DNA of 64,000 nt from Ilumatobacter sp963746265 (GTDB taxonomy: Bacteria; Actinomycetota; Acidimicrobiia; Acidimicrobiales; Ilumatobacteraceae): assembly GCA_963746265.1 (NCBI GenBank), contig CAVVAM010000011.1, forward strand, positions 248,001 to 312,000. Reading direction: 5' to 3'. Under the pieces are notes generated by a model, which was not told the origin of the DNA, did not search any database, and saw nothing but the letters and a program-made list of their open reading frames with translations. Below, piece after piece: positions 1-8,455 of this stretch (positions within the stretch are counted from its first letter, which is position 1; the number at the start of each line of letters is the position of its first letter). Position numbers and translations under genes: made by a program.

Positions 1-1
1 C

Positions 2-478
2 GACGAACTCGACGACGCAATCCTCCAGTACGTCAAGAAGGAGTACTCGCTCGCGATCGGCGACCGCACGTCCGAGGAGATCAAGATCCAGATGGGCTCG
101 GCGTGGCCGATGGAGGAAGAACTCACCGCCGACATCCGAGGCCGGGACCTCGTCTCGGGCCTGCCGCGCACCATCCAACTGACCACCGAACACGTGCGCG
201 AGGCCCTCGCTGAGCCGGTGAGTGCCATTGTTGATGCCGTGAAGACGACGCTCGACAAGACGCCGCCGGAGCTCGCGGCCGACATCATGGAAGACGGCAT
301 CATGCTCACGGGTGGCGGTGCGCTGCTCGGAGGCCTCGATCAACGACTGTCGCACGAGACCGGCATGCCGATCCGTGTTGCCGACGAACCGCTCTACAGC
401 GTCGTCATCGGTTCGGGGCGGGCGCTCGAGAACATCGATGCCATGCGGGGGCTGATGTCGCTCGGCGGCGACGACTGA
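2..478 (+). CDS. mreB: Rod shape-determining protein MreB, C-terminal part (gene starts before the window)
   Basis: Only the last 158 codons are present, open from base 2. MreB is the bacterial actin homologue that forms membrane-bound filaments and guides the elongation machinery. The fragment carries the end of the actin fold: the stretch LTGGGALLGGLDQRL (about residues 105-120 of the fragment) is the glycine-rich adenosine-binding segment typical of MreB, followed by the usual GSGRALE ending. It heads an elongasome operon, with mreC starting 12 bases after its stop. The identity is secure; the N-terminal half cannot be judged. Confidence 0.95.
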   Translation, partial: DELDDAILQYVKKEYSLAIGDRTSEEIKIQMGSAWPMEEELTADIRGRDLVSGLPRTIQLTTEHVREALAEPVSAIVDAVKTTLDKTPPELAADIMEDGIMLTGGGALLGGLDQRLSHETGMPIRVADEPLYSVVIGSGRALENIDAMRGLMSLGGDD

Positions 479-490
479 CCGGGGCGCCGC

Positions 491-1543
491 GTGGCGATCT
501 ACTCGGCCGGTCGACGGCGCACCATTATCATCCTGCTGCTGACGTCGGTCCTGTTGATCACGCTCGACCTCCGTGGGAACGCCGTGTTCAACGCGGCCCG
601 GAGCGGCTTCTCGTACGCGATCCGGCCGTTCGAGATCGCCGGCGACGTGATCACGAAACCGGTCGAGCGGGTCTGGAGTGGCATCGCCGAAGTCGACGAG
701 CTGCAGGCCGAGAACGAACGGCTGCAGCGCCTGGTCGACGAGCAACGCAATGTCCAGGTGGCCGGGTTGAATGCGATGATCGAGAATCGTCGGCTGCGTG
801 CCCTGCTCGACCTCGAGTCGCTCGCGGCGTACGACCGGGTCACCGGTGAGATCGTCGGTTCGTCGCCCAGCAACTTCGACCAGCGGGTCGAGATCAACCG
901 CGGGTCGCTGAAGGGCATCAAGGTCGGGATGCCCGTGGTCAACGACGCGGGCCTCGTCGGCAAGATCACCCAGGTGAATCCCGAGACGTCGATCGTGATG
1001 CTCATCACCGACCCGCTGTACCACGTACCGGTGAAGGTCGTCGCCGAGGTGTTCCCGACGACGACCACGGTGCCGCCCGTCACGGTGCCCAGCGGACTGC
1101 CACTCGAAGACGTCACCACGACCACGTCGACCACCACCACGACCACGACGACGGTGCCGGAGACGACAGGACCGGACCCGGCGCCGACCGTGGCGACGAC
1201 CACTTCGACGTCGACGACCACTTCGTCGACGACGCTTCCCGAGCCGATCGAAGAGACACGCGAGACCGGCGATCTCAACGGTTTCGGCGGCGATCTGCTT
1301 CCCCGCGTGCGCTTCATCGCCGATTCGCCGCAGTTCGGTCGGATCGAGGAGGGCGATCAGGTGCTGACCGCCGGTGGAAGTCTCAGTCTGGCGCCGCCCG
1401 GCATCCCGGTCGGCACCGTCGCCAACGTCATCGAGCGGGCCGGCACGGCCGGGCTCGAACTCGAAGTCGAGCCGAATGCCGATCTGGGACGACTGAGCTT
1501 CTTGTCGGTCATCCTGTATCAGCCGCCGACCGAGCTGCGATGA
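491..1543 (+). CDS. mreC: Rod shape-determining protein MreC with a Thr-rich insertion
   Basis: MreC is a bitopic membrane protein that links MreB to the penicillin-binding protein in the elongasome. Its GTG start lies 12 bases after mreB. Residues 11-28 form one membrane helix, residues about 66-110 a coiled coil, and the rest the MreC beta domain (family motif PSNFDQRVEINRGS near 126-139). At 350 aa it is longer than usual because of a low-complexity Thr/Ser/Pro segment at about residues 189-258, including an unbroken run of eight threonines. It lies between the two beta-barrel halves; the second half resumes at DLLPRVRFI. The stop overlaps the mreD start (ATGA). Confidence 0.93.
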   Translation: MAIYSAGRRRTIIILLLTSVLLITLDLRGNAVFNAARSGFSYAIRPFEIAGDVITKPVERVWSGIAEVDELQAENERLQRLVDEQRNVQVAGLNAMIENRRLRALLDLESLAAYDRVTGEIVGSSPSNFDQRVEINRGSLKGIKVGMPVVNDAGLVGKITQVNPETSIVMLITDPLYHVPVKVVAEVFPTTTTVPPVTVPSGLPLEDVTTTTSTTTTTTTTVPETTGPDPAPTVATTTSTSTTTSSTTLPEPIEETRETGDLNGFGGDLLPRVRFIADSPQFGRIEEGDQVLTAGGSLSLAPPGIPVGTVANVIERAGTAGLELEVEPNADLGRLSFLSVILYQPPTELR

Positions 1544-2070
1544 TCGCGGCGCTGCTGACGAGCTCGCTGACCCGCGTCATCCCGGTCGGCATGATGCTCC
1601 TGGCGCTCCAGAAGACGCTGTTCGTCGAGTTGCAGCCGTTCGGTGTGATCATCCAGGTGGTGCTGGCGTTCGCGGCGTCGGCCGGCGCCGCGGGCGGTCC
1701 CGAGCGCGGGGCGATCACGGGGTTCGTGCTGGGCATCATGTTCGACCTCACCGTCGGTTCCCCGCTCGGCTCCTCCGCGATCGTGATGGGCCTGGCCGGA
1801 TACGTCGCCGGGTGGGTCGATCTCATCCGCATCGACACGACCTGGTGGCTGGCGGCGATCTTCGTCGGTGTCGGTGCGGGGATCGGCGAGGCGAGTGTGC
1901 CGGTCGTTCGCCGCTTCATCGGCGAGCAGGATGCGTTCGTTCCCGAGATGGTCAAGATCGTGCCGGTCGTGGCGGTTGCCGCGGCGATCGCCAGTATCGT
2001 GCTCGTCCCCCTCGCTCGATGGTCGCTCAAACTGGGCCGACCCGAGTGGAAGGTGCCGACCGATGACTGA
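1540..2070 (+). CDS. mreD: Rod shape-determining protein MreD
   Basis: MreD is a small polytopic inner-membrane protein of the elongasome. This 176-residue product is almost entirely hydrophobic, with about five predicted membrane helices and no clear soluble domain, as expected for the family. Its ATG overlaps the mreC stop by four bases, so translation is probably coupled. Identification rests on operon position and membrane topology more than on motifs, because MreD sequences diverge strongly. Confidence 0.87.
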   Translation: MIAALLTSSLTRVIPVGMMLLALQKTLFVELQPFGVIIQVVLAFAASAGAAGGPERGAITGFVLGIMFDLTVGSPLGSSAIVMGLAGYVAGWVDLIRIDTTWWLAAIFVGVGAGIGEASVPVVRRFIGEQDAFVPEMVKIVPVVAVAAAIASIVLVPLARWSLKLGRPEWKVPTDD

Positions 2071-2111
2071 CGCGCCGCCCGAACGTCTGCCGAACACGCG
2101 AGACTCCCGCC

Positions 2112-4346
2112 ATGGCGATTGACCGGCGCGCGACCCGGCTCGGCGTGTTGGCGCTCGTCGGACTGGTCCTGTTCTCGCTGCTGGGCGTGCGGCTGTGGTT
2201 CCTGCAGACGGTCAAGGCGGAGGAACTCCAGGAGTCGGTGACGTTCGCGAAGACACGCACCGTTCCGATCGCTCCCGAGCGGGGTCGGATCTTCGACGCC
2301 GACATGCGGATCCTCGCCGACAACGAGCGAGTTCTCACCGTGGCCGTCGATTGGCAGGTGTTACGCCGCAAGTCGCAGCGCGACGAGATCTTCCGGCGGC
2401 TCTCGGGGTGGGTCGACGTGCCGATCGAGGAGATGGAGCTCCGATTCGACTCCAACGTGTACAGCCCGTTCCTGCCGATGCCGATCGCCGAGGACGTCGA
2501 CGAACCCACGGCGATTGCGCTGCTCGAACGGATCGAGGACTTCCCCGGGGTCGAGATCCTCACCGAATGGCGGCGCGTGTATCCGTACGCACCACATGCC
2601 GCACACGTGGTCGGCTACATGGGAGCCATCACCAAGGAGCAGCTCGACGAGCGCCTCGACGAGGGGTATCTGCGCAACGAGCGCGTCGGTCAGTTCGGGA
2701 TCGAACTCGAGTTGGAGCAGGTGTTGCACGGCGCATGGGGATACAAGAAGGTCGAGGTCGACGGTGCCAACCGGCCGGTCCGTGTGATCGAGGAGGTGCC
2801 GCCCGTCAACGGATTCGACGTGCAGCTCACGATCGATCTCGATGTCCAGAAGTACGCGGAGCAGCTGCTGGAGACCACGCTGGAGCAGCGTCGCACGCAG
2901 TTGGCGCCGAACCCGATCGTGAAGAAGCCCGACGGTTCGCGCCAGCGAATGGATCTCACCAAGGACGTGGCGGTTCCGTACAAGGCACCCGCCGGATCGA
3001 CGCTCGCCATGGACTACGACACGGGCGCTGTCGTCGCCATGGCGAGCTACCCGACCTTCGACAATCGCTGGTTCGAGGCCGATCTGTCGGGGGCGAAGTT
3101 CCGCCAGATCTTCCCCGAGACCGACGACCCCGATCAGTCGATCCTCGTCAATCGTGCCATCCAGGGCCGCTACAACCTCGGCTCGACGTTCAAACTGTTC
3201 ACGGCCTACGCCGCGCTCAACAGCGGTCTGATCGGCGCGGGTGAGTACTACAACGACACGGGCACCTACACGCTGAGTCGGGCCGCGGTCAGCGACCGCG
3301 CCGCGTGCGACTCCGGCCTCGTCAGGTGCGAGTTCAAGAACGCGATCTGCAGTTACAACGGCCGACCGTGTGTGTACGGCGCGGTGAACGTCGAAGACGC
3401 CCTCGCGGTGTCCTCCGACGCGTTCTTCTACCGGATCGGCGACCAGATCATGGTCCAGAACGATTTCCAGCCCGTGCTGCAGGAGCAGGTTCGCCTCTTC
3501 GGGTTCGGTGCCGACACTGGCGTCGAGTTGCCGTTCGAGTTCGACGGAACCGTACCCGACGCAGCGCTCAAGGAGCGGTACGCCGAGATCGGCGTCATCA
3601 GCGAGGACGAAGGTCGCGATTACTACGTGGGCGACAATGTGCAGCTCGCGATCGGCCAGGGGCTGCTGTCCGCGACCCCTCTCCACCTGGCCATCGGGTA
3701 CGGCGCCGTCGCGAACGGTGGCTTCGTCCTGCAGCCGACGGTGGTCGCCAACATCTGGCAGCCGGGCACCCCCGACGGCGACCCGGGCTTCGCCGACCCG
3801 GAACGGGGCTCCGTGTTCTCCGACGAGTCCGATCCGAACCTGATCCGCCAGATCCCGATGCCGTCGTCGATCCGCACACCGCTGGTTCGCGGCCTGCGGC
3901 GCGTCACCACCGGACCCGGCACGAACGGACGCAGCACGACGGCGGAGGAGCTGTTCACCGGGTATCCGTCCGACGCGATCCAGGTCGCCGGCAAGACCGG
4001 CACCGCGCAGGGGCAGGGCAACTACCCGTGGAACGACTCGTCGGTGTTCACCGGGTTCGCCGTCGACACCGCGACCAACGAATATCTCCCCGACGACGAC
4101 CATCCGTACGTCGTGACGGCATATCTCGAGAAGGCGGGATACGGCTCGCAGGCGGCGGCGCCGGTGGTGAAGTGCATGTTCCTCGCCCTCTCCGGCGTCA
4201 GCACACTCGACCCGGTCGTACGATCCGACCCGCTCGACCTCGACGCCACCGTCGCAGCGCCGTCGCAGTCGCTCCGCGACACGTCGTGCTACGTCGGGCG
4301 CGACGGCAACGCGGTGACAGGTCAACGGCGAGGGGCGATCGAGTAG
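2112..4346 (+). CDS. mrdA: Penicillin-binding protein 2 (elongation transpeptidase)
   Basis: Class B PBP that cross-links peptidoglycan during side-wall growth, acting outside the membrane with RodA. An N-terminal anchor (about residues 10-30) precedes the pedestal (APERGRIFD near 54-62). The transpeptidase domain has all three active-site motifs: STFK at 358-361 with nucleophile S358, SSD at 434-436 (the SxN-equivalent, Asp in place of Asn), and KTG at 628-630. Four cysteines at about 399-420 (CDSG, RCEF, ICSY, RPC) lie between the first two motifs and could form disulfides outside the membrane. At 744 aa it is somewhat longer than the E. coli enzyme. rodA begins on the next base. Confidence 0.95.
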   Translation: MAIDRRATRLGVLALVGLVLFSLLGVRLWFLQTVKAEELQESVTFAKTRTVPIAPERGRIFDADMRILADNERVLTVAVDWQVLRRKSQRDEIFRRLSGWVDVPIEEMELRFDSNVYSPFLPMPIAEDVDEPTAIALLERIEDFPGVEILTEWRRVYPYAPHAAHVVGYMGAITKEQLDERLDEGYLRNERVGQFGIELELEQVLHGAWGYKKVEVDGANRPVRVIEEVPPVNGFDVQLTIDLDVQKYAEQLLETTLEQRRTQLAPNPIVKKPDGSRQRMDLTKDVAVPYKAPAGSTLAMDYDTGAVVAMASYPTFDNRWFEADLSGAKFRQIFPETDDPDQSILVNRAIQGRYNLGSTFKLFTAYAALNSGLIGAGEYYNDTGTYTLSRAAVSDRAACDSGLVRCEFKNAICSYNGRPCVYGAVNVEDALAVSSDAFFYRIGDQIMVQNDFQPVLQEQVRLFGFGADTGVELPFEFDGTVPDAALKERYAEIGVISEDEGRDYYVGDNVQLAIGQGLLSATPLHLAIGYGAVANGGFVLQPTVVANIWQPGTPDGDPGFADPERGSVFSDESDPNLIRQIPMPSSIRTPLVRGLRRVTTGPGTNGRSTTAEELFTGYPSDAIQVAGKTGTAQGQGNYPWNDSSVFTGFAVDTATNEYLPDDDHPYVVTAYLEKAGYGSQAAAPVVKCMFLALSGVSTLDPVVRSDPLDLDATVAAPSQSLRDTSCYVGRDGNAVTGQRRGAIE

Positions 4347-5498
4347 ATGGCGCTCACCTTCCTGGCCCGACGGCCCGACAGCGGGCTCGGCAACATCCGC
4401 TCGAGCCCGGGTGACCCGAGCCGCAACGTCGACTGGGTACTCCTGATCACCCAGGGACTGTTGACGATCACCGGATGCTTCATCGTCTACTCGGCCTCCT
4501 GGACGACGATCGAAGGGGATCCGTTCGCCTTCGTCAACCGTCAGGTCATCTTCGCGATCACGGCCAGTGTGGTGATGGTGGCTGTCATGTCGGTCGACTA
4601 CGAGTGGTTCCGCGAGCGTGCGGCGCTCCTCTACGGGGCCACGGTGGCGCTGCTGCTCCTGCTCATCCTGATGGGCATCGCGCAGGGACTCGACCGGATC
4701 TCGTTCGATCTCGGTCCGATCAACTTCCAGCCGGCCGAACTCGCCAAGCTCACGACCCTGCTGGCGTTGGCGTCGTTCCTGGCCGAGGAACGCACCGACG
4801 AGGTCAGCTACGCACGGTTCGTGGGAGGCCTCATCCTGGTGGGTGTGCCTTCGGTGTTGATCATCCTGCAACCCGACCTCGGGTCCGCATCGGTGGTCGT
4901 CACCATTGCGATGGGGGTACTTCTGGTCGCGGGTGCGAAGCCCAAGTACATCGCGCTGATCTCGTTCCTGTCGGTCGCTACGGTGGCGTCGGCGTTCCTC
5001 GGCGGGTTCGTCAACAGCTACCAGACCGAGCGTCTCCGTGTGTTCCTGGGTCAGGAGACCGACGAGAACTCGATCTATCAGGTGCGGAACGCGATCCGGG
5101 CCGTCGGCACCGGTGGCGTGTGGGGGAAGGGCTGGCTCGAGGGGCCGCTGACGAATGGACGCGACGTGCCCGTGATGTGGGCCGACTTCCCGTTCGCCGC
5201 TGTCGGCGAGCAGTTCGGTCTCGTGGGGTGTGCCGTGGTCTTGTCGCTCTTCATCGTCGCACTCATGAGGATCTGGCGAATCGCTTCGTTGTCGCGTGAC
5301 CTGTTCGGCACCTACATCTGCGCCGGCGTCTTCACGATGCTGCTCTGGCAGGTCTTCCAGAACGTCGGCATGACGCTCGGCATCATGCCGGTGACCGGGT
5401 TGCCCATGCCCTTCATCAGCTACGGCGGGTCGAGTCTGCTCGTGTACTTCGCCATGTTCGGCATGGTGCAATCCGTCCACATGAGGAGAATGAGATGA
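4347..5498 (+). CDS. rodA: RodA, SEDS-family peptidoglycan glycosyltransferase
   Basis: RodA polymerises lipid II into glycan strands during elongation, paired with PBP2. The 383-residue protein has about ten membrane helices and SEDS signatures: LNPAELAK-type text (FQPAELAKL near residue 131), the extracytoplasmic loop with YQVRNAIRAVGTGG, and the C-terminal PFISYGGSSLL. FtsW is the alternative in this family, but the position directly after PBP2 and mreBCD argues for RodA. The ATG follows the mrdA stop with no gap. Confidence 0.94.
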   Translation: MALTFLARRPDSGLGNIRSSPGDPSRNVDWVLLITQGLLTITGCFIVYSASWTTIEGDPFAFVNRQVIFAITASVVMVAVMSVDYEWFRERAALLYGATVALLLLLILMGIAQGLDRISFDLGPINFQPAELAKLTTLLALASFLAEERTDEVSYARFVGGLILVGVPSVLIILQPDLGSASVVVTIAMGVLLVAGAKPKYIALISFLSVATVASAFLGGFVNSYQTERLRVFLGQETDENSIYQVRNAIRAVGTGGVWGKGWLEGPLTNGRDVPVMWADFPFAAVGEQFGLVGCAVVLSLFIVALMRIWRIASLSRDLFGTYICAGVFTMLLWQVFQNVGMTLGIMPVTGLPMPFISYGGSSLLVYFAMFGMVQSVHMRRMR

Positions 5499-5720
5499 TC
5501 GACGGCGAGCGCGGCGGAGCCGCCACCGACGTCGGTCATCGCCGTCCGCGACGGGGTGTTCACGGAACCACAGGGAGTCAAGGGTGTCGGCCCCGACCGC
5601 TGCGTGGCGCCTCCCCGCCCAGCGGCCGGTTCGCGTGGCACGTCGGCCGTCGCGCCTGCGCTGGACCCGAGGCGAGGTCACGGCCGGCGTGAAGAGTCAC
5701 GTGAAATCTGTCACGCGGGG

Positions 5721-5726
5721 TAGGAT
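5721..5726 (+). promoter_or_regulatory. Probable -10 element (TAGGAT) of the radical-SAM gene
   Basis: TAGGAT sits nine bases before the ATG at 5736, too close for a leader with a ribosome binding site, so a leaderless or nearly leaderless transcript is likely. A short palindrome TCACGTGA at 5697-5704 and two GTCACG copies 14 bases apart lie just upstream. No good -35 element is visible. Confidence 0.5.
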
Positions 5727-5735
5727 CGTTTCGAT

Positions 5736-7730
5736 ATGTCAACACTCTGGGCGCGGATCGAACCGCTCTTGGCCCGGGTGCAGAAACCCGCTCGCTACAT
5801 CGGTTGCGAGGACGGCGCCGTCACCCCCGAGGCAGACCTGATCGGACGATCGGACGTCGTCGAGTGGTTGCTCGCATACCCCGACACCTACGAGATCGGT
5901 CTGCCCAACCAGGGGCTCCAGATCCTCTTCGAGATCCTCAACGAGCGCAACGACGCGGTCGCCGAGCGAACCTATGCGCCGTGGTCCGACATGAACGACG
6001 AGATGCGAGCCGCCGGCGTCCCGCTGTTCAGCGTCGACCACCACCGTTCGGCCGAAGAGTTCGACCTGCTCGCGTTCAACCTGTCGAGCGAGCTGGTCTA
6101 CACGAACGTGCTGAACATGATCGATCTCGCCGGCGCGCCGGTGCGAGCCGCCGATCGTGGCGACGACGACCTGATCGTGATCGTCGGTGGCCACGCCGCG
6201 TTCAACCCCGAGCCGCTCGCCGACTTCATCGACGCCGCCGTCCTGGGTGAGGGCGAAGAAGTGGTGTCGGACATCACCGACGTCGTACGCGATTGGAAGC
6301 TCGCCGGTCGCGCTGACCGAGCCGGGTTCCTCAGAGAGCTGTCGAAGATCCGGGGCGTCTACGTGCCGTCGATGTACGAGGTCACCTACGACGGGGAGCG
6401 CATCGCCGCGATCGAACCCCGGTGGGCCGACGTACCCGCGACCGTCGACAAGCGAACGGTCGCCGACCTGGGCGAGTGGCCGTACCCGAAGAGCCCGATC
6501 GTTCCGCTCACCGAAGTGGTGCACGATCGCTTGAGCGTCGAGGTGTTCCGTGGCTGCACCCGTGGCTGCCGATTCTGTCAGGCGGGCATGATCACGCGGC
6601 CGGTCCGCGAGCGGCCCGCTGACCAGGTTCGCACCATGATTCGCGAGGGCCTGCGCTCGACCGGATACGACGAGGTGAGTCTGACGTCGTTGTCGACCGC
6701 CGACTTCTCCGACATCGAGCCGGTCGTGCGGGGCGTTCTCGCCGACGCCCAGGTGATTCCCGGTTCGTGTGACACGATGACCATCAATCTGCCGTCGCTG
6801 CGTGTCGACGCGTTCACCGTGGGGCTCGCCGGCGAGGTCAACAACGGTCGCCGCAGCGGCCTGACGTTCGCCCCCGAAGCGGGCTCGTGGCGGCTCCGCA
6901 AGGTCATCAACAAGCTGATCCTCGAAGAGGATCTGTACGGCGCCGTCGAGTCGGCGTTCAGCCAGGGCTGGACGCGCATGAAGCTCTACTTCCTGACCGG
7001 GCTGCCGACCGAGACCGACGATGACACGCTCGGCATCGTCGACCTCGCGAAGAACTGCGTCGAGATCGGCAAGCGGTACACCAATCGGGCGTCCGTCACG
7101 GTCAGTCTGGGTGGGTTCGTTCCCAAGCCGCACACCCCCTTCCAGTGGTTCGGGCAGAACACCGAAGCGGAGCTGCGCCGCAAGATCAACCTCGTGCGTG
7201 ACGCGGCCAAGAGGGCGAAGGGTGTCAACGTCAAGTGGCACCATCCCGACGCGAGCGTCGCGGAGGGCATCGCCACCCGTGGAGATCGACGGGTCGGCGC
7301 CGTGATCGAGCGTGTCTGGCGCGCCGACGGCCTGTTCCAGGAGTGGGGTGAGCACTTCGACCTCGGCCATTGGACGGCGGCGATGGAGGCCGAGGGACTC
7401 TCGATGGACTGGTACGTCTTCCGTCATCGCGAAGAAGGTGAGATCCTGCCGTGGGACCACTTGACCGCCGGCTTGCACCACGACTTCCTGTGGGGCGACT
7501 GGCTCGACGCGCTCGCCGAGTCCGGCGTCGAGGACTGCCGCTGGACGCCGTGCTACGACTGCGGGGTCTGCACCGGCTACGGCATCGAGCACGTGGTGGC
7601 GTCGCCGATCGCGCCGGCCGGTGGCAGTCAGGGCACCGGCCAGGATCTCGAGCGTGGCGGCGAGGTGCCGGTCACACTGATGCCGACCCGGCGCGAGCCG
7701 GCGATGTCGGGTGACGGGGCGGGTTCGTGA
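5736..7730 (+). CDS. TIGR03960-type radical SAM protein with B12-binding-like N-terminus
   Basis: A 664-residue radical SAM enzyme. The N-terminal 200 residues resemble a cobalamin-binding fold (VGGHAAFNPEPLADFIDAAV and the GEGEE motif that ends such domains). The radical SAM cluster motif CxxxCxxC is C274, C278 and C281 in GCTRGCRFCQAG. A Cys-rich tail (CRWTPCYDCGVC near residues 605-620) may bind a second cluster. It is co-translated with the TIGR03936/DUF2344 gene (overlap GTGA). The pair is conserved next to rne in actinobacteria, but the substrate is not established; a tRNA or RNA modification role has only been suggested by this context. Confidence 0.88.
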   Translation: MSTLWARIEPLLARVQKPARYIGCEDGAVTPEADLIGRSDVVEWLLAYPDTYEIGLPNQGLQILFEILNERNDAVAERTYAPWSDMNDEMRAAGVPLFSVDHHRSAEEFDLLAFNLSSELVYTNVLNMIDLAGAPVRAADRGDDDLIVIVGGHAAFNPEPLADFIDAAVLGEGEEVVSDITDVVRDWKLAGRADRAGFLRELSKIRGVYVPSMYEVTYDGERIAAIEPRWADVPATVDKRTVADLGEWPYPKSPIVPLTEVVHDRLSVEVFRGCTRGCRFCQAGMITRPVRERPADQVRTMIREGLRSTGYDEVSLTSLSTADFSDIEPVVRGVLADAQVIPGSCDTMTINLPSLRVDAFTVGLAGEVNNGRRSGLTFAPEAGSWRLRKVINKLILEEDLYGAVESAFSQGWTRMKLYFLTGLPTETDDDTLGIVDLAKNCVEIGKRYTNRASVTVSLGGFVPKPHTPFQWFGQNTEAELRRKINLVRDAAKRAKGVNVKWHHPDASVAEGIATRGDRRVGAVIERVWRADGLFQEWGEHFDLGHWTAAMEAEGLSMDWYVFRHREEGEILPWDHLTAGLHHDFLWGDWLDALAESGVEDCRWTPCYDCGVCTGYGIEHVVASPIAPAGGSQGTGQDLERGGEVPVTLMPTRREPAMSGDGAGS

Positions 7731-8440
7731 AGATCCGCATCCGTGCGACGAAGATCGGCAAGGTTCGATTCACCAGCCACCGTGACGCCGCTCGAATGTG
7801 GGAGCGTGCGCTCCGACGAGCCGGCATGCCGGTCGCGTTCACCGAGGGGTTCACGCCCCGAGCCAAGATCAGCTTCGGCCTGGCGCTCCCGACGGGTGCC
7901 GAGTCGATTGCGGAATACGTCGACATCGAGCTGCAGCGCGACATCGCGGCCGACGATGTCGATCTCGACACCCTCCCGGCGCGTCTCTCCGACGCGCTCC
8001 CGAACGGCTTCGACGTGCTCGCTGCCATCGAACGGGACACGGGAGCGGATTCGCTCCAACAGGCCGTCACGTCGTGTACGTGGCAGCTGTGGAGCGCTCA
8101 GCTCGGCGCTGAGGAACATCGCGATGCCTGTCGGCTCCTCGAGTCGACCGAACTCGTACTGGAACGGGAACGCAAGGGGAAGCGAAGCGCCGACGATGTG
8201 CGCCCGATGCTCCTCGACCTGCGGCCCGACCCCACCGGCGATCGACTGATCGCCGACCTGGCCACCATCGGCCGGGCGCTCCGACCCGGAGAGCTCGCCG
8301 AACTGGCCTATCCGCACATCGATGCACGCGATGTCCGGGCACTCCGTACTCACCAATGGCTTGACGACGACGGCACACGACGCGAGGTCATCCCTCTGCC
8401 GGCCGACGTCGATGCGGGCACCCTGGCGGTGCTCGCATGA
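7727..8440 (+). CDS. TIGR03936 radical SAM-associated protein (DUF2344)
   Basis: 237 residues, GTG start overlapping the previous stop by four bases. The opening (RATKIGKVRFTSHRDAARMW) and the following TEGFTPRAKISFGLALPTG are the family hallmarks. The family always travels with, or is fused to, the TIGR03960 radical SAM protein, so it is probably a partner or substrate-binding subunit. There is no signal peptide or membrane helix. Its biochemical role is unknown. Confidence 0.87.
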   Translation: MKIRIRATKIGKVRFTSHRDAARMWERALRRAGMPVAFTEGFTPRAKISFGLALPTGAESIAEYVDIELQRDIAADDVDLDTLPARLSDALPNGFDVLAAIERDTGADSLQQAVTSCTWQLWSAQLGAEEHRDACRLLESTELVLERERKGKRSADDVRPMLLDLRPDPTGDRLIADLATIGRALRPGELAELAYPHIDARDVRALRTHQWLDDDGTRREVIPLPADVDAGTLAVLA

Positions 8441-8455
8441 GAAGGGACCACCGAC

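Noticed and set aside
2361..5681. 1106-codon open frame on the minus strand across mrdA and rodA
   Set aside because: Antisense to two clearly real genes; its translation is Arg/Asp/Gly-rich without motifs, an effect of high GC codon bias.
5495..5692. 65-codon frame overlapping the rodA stop by ATGA
   Set aside because: Good start geometry, but the product is Arg/Gly-rich with no recognisable or membrane feature. Not listed as a gene.
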